Assembly: GCA_002105175.1 (NCBI GenBank)
Contig: MCGE01000008.1
Span: forward strand, 1,302,001-1,366,000
DNA length: 64,000 nt
Origin: Absidia repens
Taxonomy: Eukaryota > Mucoromycota > Mucoromycetes > Mucorales > Cunninghamellaceae
Direction of reading: 5' to 3'
Shown here in pieces: positions 36,089 through 48,583 of this stretch (position 1 is its first letter; every line of letters starts with the position of its first letter). The position numbers were made by a program, and so were the translations under genes. The notes under the pieces were generated by a model, which had not been told where the DNA came from, did no database searches, and was given only the letters and a program-made list of their open reading frames with translations.

Positions 36089-36272
36089 TTGGCTGTGGTG
36101 TGCCTGGCCATGACTATTCTCTCCCCGCTTGATTCTTTTTGGTAAGTGCTCCCAAAAAGATGAACGCCTCCCGAAACTCTCTTTTCTTCTCTCTTTAGTC
36201 TTCTCTGTAGCTGATTTTTTTTTATTATTTATTTATTTATTCTTCCTAATACATCATACTCAAATAAAAGAA

Positions 36273-38888
36273 ATGTGTTCTTGGCAACCTGCAACGGAAC
36301 CACTCAATGCCTTATTACCACTATTACGTGAAGCTATGAACCCTTCCGGCAGTTACAATGTGCAAGAAGTATGTTATAGAGCGACCCCTTTCCACAATGA
36401 AGCTAAAACACAGTATCCCCTTAACTCACCTTGCTTGCTTTCTTTCTTTCTTTCTTTTTTTTTTTTTTTTTTTTTTTGTTGTTGTTGTTGCTCCCTGTGC
36501 CTCTTTCCCCACCTCTCTCTCAATATTTCTTTCCTCCACTTCCATATATATATTTAGAAATTAGACAGCTTGAACCAAGTCCCTGACTACAATTGTTATC
36601 TGGTATACATTCTGACTCAAATGACCCAAGAAGACCAACACCTCCGCGCTGTCGCTGGGTTGACTCTCAAAAACAATGTTCGGTCCCACTACTCCACCAT
36701 TTATCCCGCGGTGTTAGACTACGTCAAGGAAAGCTGTCTGGAACATATCGGTGATGCAGATATTGGAAAAACAGTTGGTCTTGTTATCTCTGCTATTATG
36801 GCTCGCGGTCGCGTACAAGGTTGGCCCGAAGGTCTTCAGTTTCTGGTAGAAAAATTGGACGACCCGACTCCTACTGTGGTGGAGGTAAGTCTACTAATAT
36901 ACACCAAAAAAAAAGCGAGATGATGGTATATATTATGTAAGTGAAAGGTGACATATACTGACAACTTCCCTTTTTTTTTTTTTAACCCGGTTGATGGGGA
37001 TCAACGTTTGTAGCTTGTCTTAAACGCCTTGCAAAGAATATGTGAAGACTGCGCTAGTGATTTGATTTATCCTGTGAACGGTGTTCAACCCTTATGCATT
37101 ATGCTCCGCAGATTCCTTTTTTACCTTGATCATTCCAATGATATCATCCGGCTGCTTGCTCTTCGGTGTGTCCAACAATTCATTGCTTTACGACTTGATT
37201 CCTTACTGACTTATATGAATGACGTCCTTTCTGGAATCTTCAAGCTAGTAGCGGATGAAAATATTGAAATACGCAAAACGGTGTGTCAGTCGTTGATCAG
37301 CGCGCTTGAATTCTGCCCTAAATTTATCCTCCCTCACATGCCAAACCTGGTGGACTATATGCTTTATTCGACACAATCAGATAATGAAGAACTTGCTTTG
37401 GAAGCATGTGAATTCTGGATAGTGTGTGGTGAAATGGAAATAATCGACAACAATCTGGAAGCATATCTTCCCAAGGTGGTCCCAGTCTTACTCAAATGTA
37501 TGGTTTATTCTGAAACGGATTTGCTGATATTGGGTGGCGAAGAAGACGATGCTCATGTTGTTGACAATGAACAAGATATCAAGCCGCAATTCCACAAAAG
37601 CAATTTAGTGGAGATCGACCGTGCAGATAAAGGTGATTTAGAGGAAAGCGGCAAATTGAAGGCTAGACAACACAATTATGGAAACGACAACGAATCAGAT
37701 GATGACGATGATGACTATGACTTGGATGACGATGATGATATATACAACGAATGGACCTTGCGCAAGTGTAGTGCTACTGCTCTGGATATTATATGTACAT
37801 ATTATGGAGAAACTGTCATTGTTCTTTTGATGCCTCTGCTGAAGATTGAATTAGAAAGCGACGATTGGATCCATCGTGAATGTGGCATTCTGACTCTGGG
37901 TGCTGTTGCTGAAGGTGGTATGCAAAGTATCGCTCATCATCTTCCCCAACTGATACCTTTTTTATTGACTCAATTAAATGATACCAAGGTAATATACTAA
38001 AAAAAAAAAAAAAAAAAAAAAAAAGAAACAAAGTTGCGAGATGGAGGGAGACAGAAGAGACTGATCACTGACGATGCTTATTTCTTTTAGCCTCTGGTGC
38101 GGTCCATCACATGTTGGACTCTTGGTCGATACACCAATTGGATTGCTCAAGCTAGTCAACAAAATCCTGATGCCTTCAGATACTATCTGGAACCATATGT
38201 GAACAATATGCTCCAGCGCATTCTCGACAGCAACAAACGGGTTCAAGAAGCTGCCTGCTCATCACTCTCACTGTTGGAAGAAGAAGCCACGACACAGCTG
38301 ATTCCGTATTTGCAACCCATTTTGGTCACTCTGGTCGCTGCCTTTGAAAAATATCAACACCATAATCTGCTCCTTCTCCTCGATACTGTGGGTACCTTGG
38401 CGGATGTTGTGGGTGAGGCTTTAAATGACCCTCAATATATCGAATTGATTATTCCACCGTTGATCGGGCAATGGCAAGCAACACCTGATGACAGTCCTGA
38501 TCTCTTCCCACTTCTGGAGGTAAGGATACAAAACAGCGAATATGAATTGGCTATATATCTCATACTATTTATATTTTTTATCATTTGTGTAGTGTCTCTC
38601 ATCTGTTACCAGTGCCCTTGGAAAAGGCTTCACGCCATTTGCCGAACCAATCTATGTCCGCTGTGTGAACCTCGTTCGTAAAACTTTAGAAAAATGTCAA
38701 TTGTATGATCAAGATTTTAATGCTGAAGAACCTGACAAGGATTTTATGGTTGTTGCTTTGGATTTACTATCTAGTATTGTACAGGCCCTTAACATGGATG
38801 CTGAACCTTTGGTTGCCGGTACCAACCCTTCTCTTGTCCAATTATTATGTCTTTGTATCAATGTAAGTAAATACTATACTATAAATAC

Positions 38889-38924
<36 letters not shown>

Positions 38925-39886
38925 ATGTGCGTTTTATTTGTTGAATTAAAACCATGTTTGTTCCATGTACTCCTTAGGACGAAATTGCCGAAGTACGTCA
39001 ACCATCATATGCATTATTGGGTAGTCTTGCTATATCATGCTTTGAACATATTCGGGCTATGGTTCCTCACTTTATACCTCTAATAATTCAACGAATTGAT
39101 TATACGGAATCTGTGTCTGTTTGCAGCAATGCTGCGTGGGCAGCTGGTGAAATTGCTATCAAATTGGGTAAGTCGATTATGGGTACTACTGCTGGCTGAC
39201 TGACTGACTGACTGATTGCTCTCTTTGTTTTTCTCTCTCTCTCTTTGTGGTGGGTTGTGGAGTGTAGGCAATGAAATACAGCCCTATGTAGAACCTCTGT
39301 TACAAAGATTATTACCATTGATCGTTTACAAAAATATTAAATGCACAGAAAACGTGGCGATTACCATCGGCCGGCTTGGTTTGATATGCCCGACCATTGT
39401 TGCTCCTCATTTGAAAGAATTTATACAACCTTGGTTGGAGTCGCTCACGACAGTCAGTGACAATGAAGAAAAGGCGTCTGCTTTCAGTGGGCTCTGTGAA
39501 ATGATCAAAGTTAACCCTGAAGGCGCTGCAGATGTAAGTACTTCTCTTTTTTTTGGGGGTTCTTTTTTGGTAGAAACGGGTACTAAAATATAAATTCAAT
39601 TTTATTCTTTGGGGTTTGTCTACAATAGTCATTATTCGTTGTTGTTTTTCCAGCTATTGCAAACTATAAAAGTGCACCACCGTCACTGAAAGAATCATTT
39701 TATAATGTAAGTCACAAAACAGGGAAAATTGTAAAATTGTATGGTTGCATAATTGCTAATTTATGTGTATTTGCATAGATTCTGGCTGCCTATAGGCAGA
39801 TGCTTGGGCAATTGCAGTGGGATCAAGGGGTACAGTCCGTTCCCGAAGAAATAATATCTGCGCTCTATACATCGTACTATATTTAG
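36273..39886 (+). CDS. Transportin / karyopherin beta-2 (Kap104-like)
   Basis: Spliced HEAT-repeat import receptor of about nine exons. The start [20 protein letters not shown] aligns with the family's first HEAT repeat. Landmarks in order: [52 protein letters not shown]-like [12 protein letters not shown], the acidic H8 loop (a run of Asp near 37700-37745) followed by [101 protein letters not shown] and [17 protein letters not shown]. The conserved acidic loop is where RanGTP binding releases PY-NLS cargo. Role: nuclear import of RNA-binding proteins. Introns carry long T tracts and a TA/TG microsatellite (38888-38925). The gene is complete. Confidence 0.95.
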
Positions 39887-40226
39887 ATTTAGTAGTTAAA
39901 TGGATTTTTTAGTAGCACTACACCGCTTTTTATATATTGTTTAATTAGTTTCCTCGTCCCCCATTATCCCCTTTTATGTATTTCCTCTGTCTGTTCACGA
40001 ATTTATCCCCCCTCCCCTCCCATATACTTTAATCTCTCGTTATATATTGTTTTGTTTTATTTATTATATGTCCCTTACCATTCTTCCTATCTACGTTGTC
40101 ATATATCCACACTTACATACTATACAATGTCGATACATTTCTCTCACGCATATCAATAAACTCTTGTCTTTTATATATATCATATTCTTCCACGTGTGTA
40201 TGCATATCTGTATTGTTAGTGTACTA

Positions 40227-40257
<31 letters not shown>

Positions 40258-40539
40258 GTGCTCTTACATAGGGTTTCTGAATGGCTTAATGGTTTGGTTT
40301 TCGCAAAAAACACAAACAAACAAAACAAAACCATAATGTATACAAAAAAAAAAAAAAAATTGCCAGCTAACTGTATGCAAGAAAGTAATCTAGTCTAGTA
40401 TAATATGGTATAGTATAGTATAGTATTGGTTATTGATTTTGTTATATTGAATAAAAAGTAACAGCTTTTGAACTCGAACATGACTCGTATCTCGCTGTGA
40501 AGGTATAAACCATGTAAAGGGGATGGCATGTTATACAGT
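39887..40539. other. 3' flank of transportin gene
   Basis: Pyrimidine-rich 3' UTR-like sequence with T23-24 near 40230-40257, an A15 tract near 40344 and a TAGTA-like short repeat near 40398-40425. No gene recognised. Confidence 0.5.
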
Positions 40540-41290
40540 ATACAATGTCAAAAAAAAAAGAGAGATTTGACATTAAGTCAACATGGATTTGACAAAATGG
40601 CTGAAAATAAAAGATATATTTTATTGAAGTATTGTATAAACCGAGATAAACTGGTAGATGGTCAACGTTGATCTAAATGGGAGAGGGGAGGAATGTAAAA
40701 TAAAGGGATCTACTGTTGAAGAACTATAATCATATGAGAGAGAGACTAATGGTCCTAATGTAAAAAGACTAAATATACTATTTTTAAATGTTGAGATAAA
40801 TTGAGACAACTAACACTAAGCTAAATAATGAAGGTTTCATGCCACTTATCTCCAATATGTCGTCCTAATCTAATGGTGTTTCCAAATCCTACATTCAAAA
40901 TGAAAGGGTTCCCCATGATGTTTACAATGCATTTTTCAGAATGCCCCTATTCAAGTTCTAATAACTATTTCAAGTTTGTCATCACTTCATTGAACCCTTA
41001 ATGAAAGAAAAAAAGAGACCAGAAAAAAAATTCGTCTGACTTTATATCAAAAATTTCTGACATGAAGCAAGCCCTACCGTCCAACTTTACACAAAACCCT
41101 ATATCCCAAGACTTCATACTATCCAACAAAAGTAATTTTTTTCATAGTATGTCCCTGAAAAAAAAAAATCTGGTTTGGTTTGGCTTCCTGATCCCAAACC
41201 CAAAGTCAGTTGACTACTGTTTTTTTTTTCTTTTTTTTCGCTCTTTTTCTTCCCCCCCCCTTTTTTTTCTTTTTTTTTCTTTCTAAATAT
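40540..41290 (-). repeat. Dispersed repeat, copy 7 (reverse)
   Basis: Reverse copy with TTTTATTGAAGTATTG (40619), ACATTCAAAATGAAAGGG (40891) and TTCCCCATGATGTTTAC (40909), followed by a pyrimidine-rich block with T tracts up to about 41283. It is more diverged than the copies inside the large inverted repeat. Confidence 0.6.
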
Positions 41291-41919
41291 CATTTATAAT
41301 TGCAGTGAAATACGAGACTGAAATAAAGTAACTTTGATTGTATAAAAATAATAACGGGGAAGAAGCCGGAAAAATCCAGTGGGTAAAAAACTTTGCTCTA
41401 AAAAAAAAAAAAAAACCTAAATCCTAGCTATCAGTGCTGTGAAATTGGGATACCGTTCAGGTACAAATTTAAAATAGGTTTTTTGTCAAATGTGGGGAAC
41501 ACTCACATTTATTATTTTTTATTTCACTTTTTACTTGCAACACCTAATAAACACCACAATAATAATGTGAATTTTTAAGAATAATCTTTGTTTTATGTAA
41601 AGACTGTTGTATATCATCACATACACCTATCATTCATCGATCCATCTGTCCATTCATCTTTTCATATATATATTTATCCCTATACTTGTTCCTATATTCT
41701 AGTTCATGCGCATGCGATCATTCCCCAATACGTACTTCAGACCCCGAATCACCATCTACACAAATTCCTATCATATTCTTCACCCCTAGTTTGACATACA
41801 CACATATCAACACATTAGTATAAATAATACAATATATTTCAATAGAAAGAAAGATTTATCAAGAAGCTGGTAACAAGCCCTACTAGACTTTTTAATATAA
41901 AAAAGACCTTTGTAAAGTT
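41291..41919. other. Spacer upstream of tRNA-Gly and the inverted repeat
   Basis: AT-rich with an A15 tract near 41401. No gene is supported. Confidence 0.45.
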
Positions 41920-41986
41920 CGGTTTGCACGTGATTTTACGTTGGTCTTTTACTCATATATGACCTCTCGATTTCTTTTTCATCGAA

Positions 41987-42057
41987 GCGCGGTTGGTTAA
42001 GTGGTATAATCTTCGCCTGCCACGCGAAGGGCCGGGGTTCGATTCCCCGACCGCGCA
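41987..42057 (+). tRNA. tRNA-Gly (GCC)
   Basis: A 71-nt cloverleaf. The acceptor stem GCGCGGT pairs with ACCGCGC, and the discriminator is A. The anticodon arm TTCGC-CTGCCAC-GCGAA has anticodon GCC. The T arm is CCGGGGTTCGATTCCCCG, which contains the B box. The A box is TGGTTAAGTGG. There is no intron. A Pol III terminator TTTT follows at 42061-42064. An identical copy lies inverted in the right arm. Confidence 0.97.
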
Positions 42058-42734
42058 TCCTTTTGCTTCCCAAACAGATGTTTTGCAGTTGAATTGAACA
42101 CTATCTTCTTTGTTTTGCTTAAAGTAGTGCTGCCACGAAGGGAATTGATGAGGAGGGGGTGTTTGTTGCTCTTGTTAAAAGGAATGTCAAGTTTTTTTAC
42201 GCTCAAACTCAATCAATTCGATCATCTAACGCAAACACTCGCTTTTATGAAATGTAACCCGACTCCGTCACATTGCCAATGGAATTCCTTTTCCTAAAAA
42301 AGTAATTGTGTTGGATTGTAAAGGATTCATGCATTAGTTGTGAGGCTTTTTTTTCTTTTATGTGTCCATCTCGGCCACATACACACTGAGTGGCACTAAT
42401 AGCAAAAAAACGTCATATATATTATCCAGGTGTACATATAAACAATCTCATCTAAACCGAGATAATAATCGAATGACCGTATTATGTTATGACACATAAT
42501 TTAATATGAGGCATGTGAGGACAAATAAATTTGGTGAGACGGCTGGATATTGTTGAAAAATAAACATCATTCAAGGAAAACAAGCCCACATTAAGAGCGT
42601 AAGCTAATTCATCGGAGTGGCAAACTATTTTTTCATTTTAGGGTGCCCATTATTGTGTCTCCACCAAAAATTTTAATAATCAGTAACCGATATCTTCAGC
42701 CCAGATGCAAAAATAACATTTCAAATCCCGCACA

Positions 42735-44290
42735 CATGATTTTTATTTTCCTCGCCCTCCTTTTTTTTTTTCTCCCTCTCTCTTTCTTTACAATTTTTTT
42801 TTTTTCTTCTTTCTTCATCATTCAGCTTTTTTGAGGTCATGTTGGACTTAGATTAGTATCAGGACTAGTTTAGAAGCGGTTTCAGCTCAGGGGTTATAAG
42901 ATGCATGGGGAAACCCTTTCATTTTGGATGCAGGATTTGGAACCACCATTAGCTGGCTTTTTGTAGCCCTCATTAGCTTAGTTTAGTATTATTTTTGCCT
43001 ATAGTTTGTAGCTACATTTGAATAAAATATATTTCTTTATTACATACTTCAATAAAAAAAAAAAGGCATGCTAGTCTCTGTCATGTCTTGTGCAGTAGAT
43101 CCTTTTTTTTTTTTTTTTTTTTTACTACTCTGACCCAGTTAATTCGTGCTGATTGTTGTTGTGCTTCAAAAAGACATCTTCCTTTAGTATTCTCATTCAT
43201 TGTACAGCGCAATATATTACATAGCTTTTTAAAATTTTCTTTTCAGTATAGTATTGGCCTTAGTTCAAATCTCACATTAGTCTCCTCATATTACGTCGAT
43301 AGGTCCCTTGCTACAATGAGCTTCATGCTTTTAGTTTAGTGTTGAGCAATATGCTTTAATAAAATACGTCTTTTTATTAGCTATATTTAGACCCATAGTA
43401 TAATAGAAAGTTTCAATATGGAGCTGTTTTGTGAGTGTACTACCAAATATTTGCTTTCTACATAATATTGGCCGGCAGTCTTAGATTACTCAGTATCAAG
43501 TAATACCATCATATGAATTAATCTACGTAATGCTGTACATATGGCCGTCGCCATATATTATTTTTACACTAATTTCTAGCTCTGTATGAGTACCTTATCC
43601 ATACCCCCAAAGACATAGCAACTGTTTGCGAGTTCGAAGACATTTAATAAATATCATTGCCCTTGTCCTGGTCTACCGTTCATATTCAACAACTTAAACC
43701 TTGTCGCCAGTATAATCCCCACTGGATTTGGCATATTGCATATATCCAGTTAGTTATTTTTGTTTTTTGCTTTTTTTTTTTTTTTTTTTTTTTTTGGCTT
43801 TACCGCCCTAACGAAGCACTCATTAGTCAAGACCCCTTAATATCAGATATTACTCTATCACAGACGCATCATATTATTATCATTATAGCGCACATCATTT
43901 GTAGAGAAGATATTCAACGCCAAATTCAGTATCGCTCGGTTTGACTGTACATACTCCGTTCACGCCTAGTTCTTCTCTTTTCCACATCGTAAACTGCAGC
44001 ACCAAGCCACAAATCATAGTTAGTTAACCCGTAATGCCGTCCTCCATCATTCCATTAAAAAAAATCATCGGTAACTATGGGACGATAATATTTCTCAAAA
44101 ACATTTATTGGGTAAAAATAATGGTTCCAAAACTATCCTATTACAACTACTATGTTACCATGGATATCTTGCTGTGGTCCCAAACTTTCCTGCAATATAA
44201 ATCGTTATCTACGCAATTGACTCAGGATCGGTCAAGGTGACAGATCACAGAAAAAAAAAAAAAAATGAAAGAAGGATGAAGGTATAGCGA
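42735..44290 (+). repeat. Dispersed repeat, copy 8 (forward, in palindrome)
   Basis: Forward copy whose terminus TTTCAAATCCCGCACACATG lies at 42719-42738, followed by the pyrimidine-rich tract and the family blocks (GACTAGTTTAGAAGCGG, ATGCATGGGGAAACCC, AATAAAATATATTTC). The part up to 43195 is nearly identical to copy 9. The part beyond is much more diverged. Confidence 0.8.
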
Positions 44291-46165
44291 ATGACTAATG
44301 TTTTATTGGTAGTGTTAAGAATCAAAGAATTAAATATTGAAAGTACTAGTAATAATAACTAAGCATTATACAATGGATGGGATTAACACCAATACTAGTA
44401 ATAACCAGAAGCATACTACGTTGCTTGTTCTTGCTTGCTCCAATGGCTTTGATAATGTCAGCATCAGTATTCAAAAGGGGGCGCCAAGAAGACTTGTTCC
44501 AATAGCAGTAACGTAAAGACTTTCTTGATACCATGAGACTGGACAATAAATAGTTCCTTGATTTTATATAGGGCCAAGTACCTATGACAATAAAGAACAA
44601 AAGGGAATTACCGTCCTATCTTTGCAGTTTTTTTGACATTTTGAATACATTTACCTTTTCAAAGGCATAGAACACCTCTTGATTTTGAAGTTGACTTGGT
44701 CCCAAAACTAAGGGAGAGAGACACAAAGATTCCCCCCACACCCGAATAAAAGGATTGTTCTGGCTTGCTATTTTGGTCAGCTCGTCACGACTGGGACTCA
44801 ATAGGGCTACCTATATTCACACAAATAAAAATAAAATACAAGTTCAGCAAGCAAAGGGAAAAAGAATATAGGTTAGTTGACTTACCCTAAACATCCGGTT
44901 ACTATAGTTTTAACCCCCCATTAGCAGGAGTAAGGGACATGAATTGCTATAAACCCTCCGGTTTGAACGCAACATCGAGGGAACTCCATCCACCAGTGCT
45001 TCAGGATGCCAATTCCTAAGCTTACCAGAACAAAGAAGCAAAGGCCCGAGGAATACAATACGCACCGATTTCGTGTGAAGAAGGAAAATAGAAGCGTTAT
45101 CAAAAAAAAAAAAAAAAAAAGAAACTGATTTTTTATAGACATGAAACAGTCGCGTCACGAAGGTCATATGTGCAAAAAAAAAAAAAAAGGTCGGTTGATT
45201 TTGAAATCCCAAAGAGAGCAGTGTAAAAACGTCAGAGTGAAATATTTATAAGGAAGGCTACGCTACGATGGTTGCACAGATGAAGTCGGTTGATTTGAAT
45301 GATAGGGTTATGTCTCATATTAAAGAGACACTGAATTGCCGATCATTTGTTGAAGCGCTGGGTGGATGAGGAAAGAAGTCATAGTGAAAAAAAAAGAGGG
45401 GGAGCTAAAAAGCAGGTGTTTGATACGATACGCGCAAAACAGCTACAATGGCAACTTTTCTCACTATACTGTAGATCAAAGGATGGTTCATAAAGAGTAT
45501 ATATTTTATTGAAGCAGAATTGGTAGATATTGAAACTAAAGGAGTGGGGTTCATTGTAACAAGGAATTTGACGGGAAGATCTATTGGAGATACCATTAGG
45601 GAGACTATTTGGAGGTTTCAAGAACGCTCAAGCCTAATCTAAAGATACAACGGCAAATATAAGCTAATTATATTATACAAGGCATAAGAAATACTAAAAG
45701 GAGATGTCTTTTTGAAGCACAACATCAATCAGCACGAATTAACTGGGTCAGGGTAGTAAAAAAAAAAAAAAAAAAAGGATCTACTGCACAAGACATGACA
45801 GAGACTAGCATGCCTTTTTTTTTTTATTGAAGTACGTAATAAAGAAATATATTTTATTCAAATGTAGCTACAAACTATAGGCAAAAATAATACTAAACTA
45901 AGCTAATGAGGGCTACAAAAAGCCAGCTAATGGTGGTTCCAAATCCTGCATCCAAAATGAAAGGGTTTCCCCATGCATCTTATAACCCCTGAGCTGAAAC
46001 CGCTTCTAAACTAGTCCTGATACTAATCTAAGTCCAACATGACCTCAGAAAAGCTGAATGATGAGGAAAGAAGAAAAGAAAAAAAAAATTGGAAAGAAAG
46101 AGACAGGAAGAAAAAAAAAGGAGGGCGAGGAAAATAAAAAATCATGTGTGCGGGATTTGAAATGT
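44290..46165 (-). repeat. Dispersed repeat, copy 9 (reverse, in palindrome)
   Basis: The longest copy seen, in reverse orientation, ending with CATGTGTGCGGGATTTGAAA (46143-46162). It shares blocks with copy 4 along nearly its whole length (for example the AGCAGGTGTTTGATACGATA block at 45410 and the ACAATAAATAG block near 44541). It therefore probably approximates the full-length element at about 1.8 kb. No long ORF, and no transposase or reverse-transcriptase motif, was seen. Confidence 0.75.
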
Positions 46166-46705
46166 TATTTTTGCACCTGGGCTGAAGATATCGGTTACTG
46201 ATTATTAAAAATTTTTGGTGGAGACACAATAATGGGCACCCTAAAATGAAAAAATAGTTTGCCACTCCGGTGAATTAGCTTACGCTCTTAACGTGGGCTT
46301 GTTTTCCTTGAATGATGTTTATTTTGCAACAATATCCAGCCGTCTCACCAAATTTATTTGTCCTTACATGCCTCATATTACATTATGTATCATAATACAG
46401 TTATTCGATTATTATCTCGGTTTAGATGAGATTGTTTATATGTACATCTGAATAATATATATGATGTCTTTTTGCTATTAGTATCACTATGTGTGCGTGT
46501 GTGTGTGTGACTGGGAAGGATTTGTTGAGTGGATTTAATAATGGCCAAGATGGGCACATAAAAGAAAAAAAAGCCTCACAACTAATGCATGAATCCTTTA
46601 CAATCCAGCACAATTACTTTTTTAGGAAAAAGAATTCCATTGGCAATGTGACGGAGTCGGGTTACATTTCATAAAAGCGAGTGTTTGCGTTAGATGATCG
46701 AATTG

Positions 46706-46720
46706 TGTCGACGATAACGA

Positions 46721-46752
<32 letters not shown>

Positions 46753-47487
46753 GCATCTGCCATGACACCGCCAGCATCATTGCTGCGGACATTTTCAATG
46801 TCAACCAGTTGATCAGCTGGGGCCTCTCAGACGTGTAGTCCCCCATAAATATAAAAAATGAAATACCGCCATCAACGTAAGCAAAAACAATGCAAAATTC
46901 ATACATAGACAAAAAACCACAAAAACAGAACCCTTATATTTATCAACTTTTATTTAGTATATATATCGCAACTTTTTATTATTATCCTTTTCTTTTTTTT
47001 TCTCTTTAGTTTTTTTATCAAGTTTTCTCATATTATAAAATAAAACTTAGTACAAAGGTTATTATACCACCAAATTATCTACTGTTTCTATTGGATTATA
47101 GAAACCTCTTTTATTTTTGACTACAAGTCCTCTTTTTATTTTATTTTTACTGTGTGTTATACACTTATTTTTATTGAACCAACAAAGGTCAATACTTTTC
47201 TTTTTTATTTTATTTTACTCTTTCAAGTTTATTTTTTTTAAACTTTCTCTACAGTTGGACTTTATCTACAAAAGTTCTGGTGCTCACTACTATCAAATCT
47301 ATTTTTGTCCGATTCAGGAACAAAATATTTCAAATTCCGCCGAAGGAACAAATTTATTTTTCAAAGCTCTAAACGATCAAAGCTATACTAAAGGATAACT
47401 CAAGACATCCTATTCAACCCAGAAAAACATAAAAAACCTACAAAAACACAATCCAGTTGGACTAAAATCACAAATTTAGCCGCAACA
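46706..47487. mobile_element. LTR-like insertion A
   Basis: A 782-bp unit starting TGTCGACGATAACG and ending CCGCAACA (TG...CA termini). It is strongly similar over its length to insertion B, with shared cores such as CAACCAGTTGATCAGCTGGG, TTTAGTATATATATCGCAAC and GAACAAATTTATTTTC. It is absent from the left arm, where the site is uninterrupted. Flanks are ATTG/CTTG, so a clean target duplication is not visible. About 22 bp of the left-arm sequence is missing at the junction. No coding capacity. Best read as a solo LTR. Confidence 0.7.
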
Positions 47488-47508
47488 CTTGACATTCCTT
47501 TTAACAAG

Positions 47509-48328
47509 TGTCGAGGATCGGTCTGAGTCCGAATCCGACAACAATATCAACAACAACAACACATCAACAACAACAACATCATCATCAACGACAACAACAT
47601 CATCAACGATACCGCCAGCCTCATTGCTGCGGACATTTTTAATGTCAACCAGTTGATCAGCTGGGGCCTCACAGATGTGTAGTCCCCCATAAATATAAAA
47701 AATGAAATACCGCCATCAACGTAAACAAAAACAATGCAAAATTCATACATAGACAAAAAACCCCAAAAACAGAACCCTTATATTTATCAACTTTTATTTA
47801 GTATATATATCGCAACTTTTTATTATTATCCTTTTCTTTTCTTTTCTCTTTAGTTTTTTATCAGTTTTCTCAATTAACAAATAAAACTTAGTACAAAGGT
47901 TATTATACCACCAAATTATCTACTGTTTCTATTGGATTATAGAAACCTTTTTTATTTTTGACTACAAGTCCTCTTTTTTATTTTATTTTTACTGTGTGTT
48001 ATACACTTATTTTTATTGAACCAACGAAGGTCAATACTTTTTATTTTTATTTTATTTTACTCTTTCAAGTTTATTTTTTATAAACTTTCTCTACAGTTGG
48101 ACTTTACCTACAAAAGTTCTGGTGCTCACTACTCTCAATTCTATTTTTGTCCGAATCAGGAACAAGATATTTCAAATTCCGCCCAAGGAACAAATTTATT
48201 TTCAAGCTATAAACAAGCAAAAGCTATACTAAAGGATACCTCAAGACATCCTATTCAACCCAGAAAAATATAAAAACCTACAAAAACACTACTCTGTTAC
48301 AAGCTACATACCCAAAATAGCCGTAACA
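47509..48328. mobile_element. Solo-LTR-like insertion B with CAAG target duplication
   Basis: An 820-bp unit, TGTCGAGGATCGG...GCCGTAACA, flanked on both sides by CAAG (47505-47508 and 48329-48332). The uninterrupted left arm carries a single CAAG at the corresponding site. TG...CA ends with a 4-bp duplication fit an LTR retrotransposon solo LTR. It lies about 117 bp beyond the 3' end of the right-arm tRNA-Gly. It contains AATAAAACTTAG and TATATATA elements typical of LTR promoter/poly-A regions. That last point is inference. Confidence 0.82.
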
Positions 48329-48445
48329 CAAGAGCAACAAACACCCCCTCCTCATCAATTCCCTTCGTGGCAGCACTACTTTAAGCAAAACAAAGAAGAT
48401 AGTGTTCAATTCAACTGCAAAACATCTGTTTGGGAAGCAAAAGGA

Positions 48446-48516
48446 TGCGCGGTCGGGGAATCGAACCCCGGCCCTTCGCGTGGCAGGCGAAGATTATACC
48501 ACTTAACCAACCGCGC
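48446..48516 (-). tRNA. tRNA-Gly (GCC), inverted second copy
   Basis: Sequence identical to the 41987-42057 gene on the opposite strand, with the same stems, GCC anticodon, A and B boxes, and a downstream TTTT terminator (AAAA at 48439-48442 on the plus strand). Both copies appear functional. It marks the outer part of the right arm of the palindrome. Confidence 0.97.
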
Positions 48517-48583
48517 TTCGATGAAAAAGAAATCGAGAGGTCATATATGAGTAAAAGACCAACGTAAAATCACGTGCAAACCG

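Larger units (their letters stand above)
41920..48583. repeat. Large imperfect inverted repeat (palindrome)
   Basis: Left arm 41920-43195 and right arm 45690-48583 are reverse complements with near identity. Examples: left CGGTTTGCACGTGATTTTAC against right GTAAAATCACGTGCAAACCG; the tRNA genes; the unique 42065-42700 segment against 46150-46700 and 48330-48440; and the repeat segment with TTAATTCGTGCTGATTG. The left arm is about 1276 bp. The right arm minus its two LTR insertions (782 and 820 bp) is about 1292 bp, so the arms correspond end to end. The ~2.5-kb centre holds more diverged inverted copies of the dispersed repeat. Confidence 0.92.

Noticed and set aside
46622..47756. Minus-strand ORFs starting MSMYEFCIVF in both LTR copies
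   Set aside because: The same 50-codon start occurs in both copies because the LTRs are related. It dissolves into AAC-repeat translation and has no domain.
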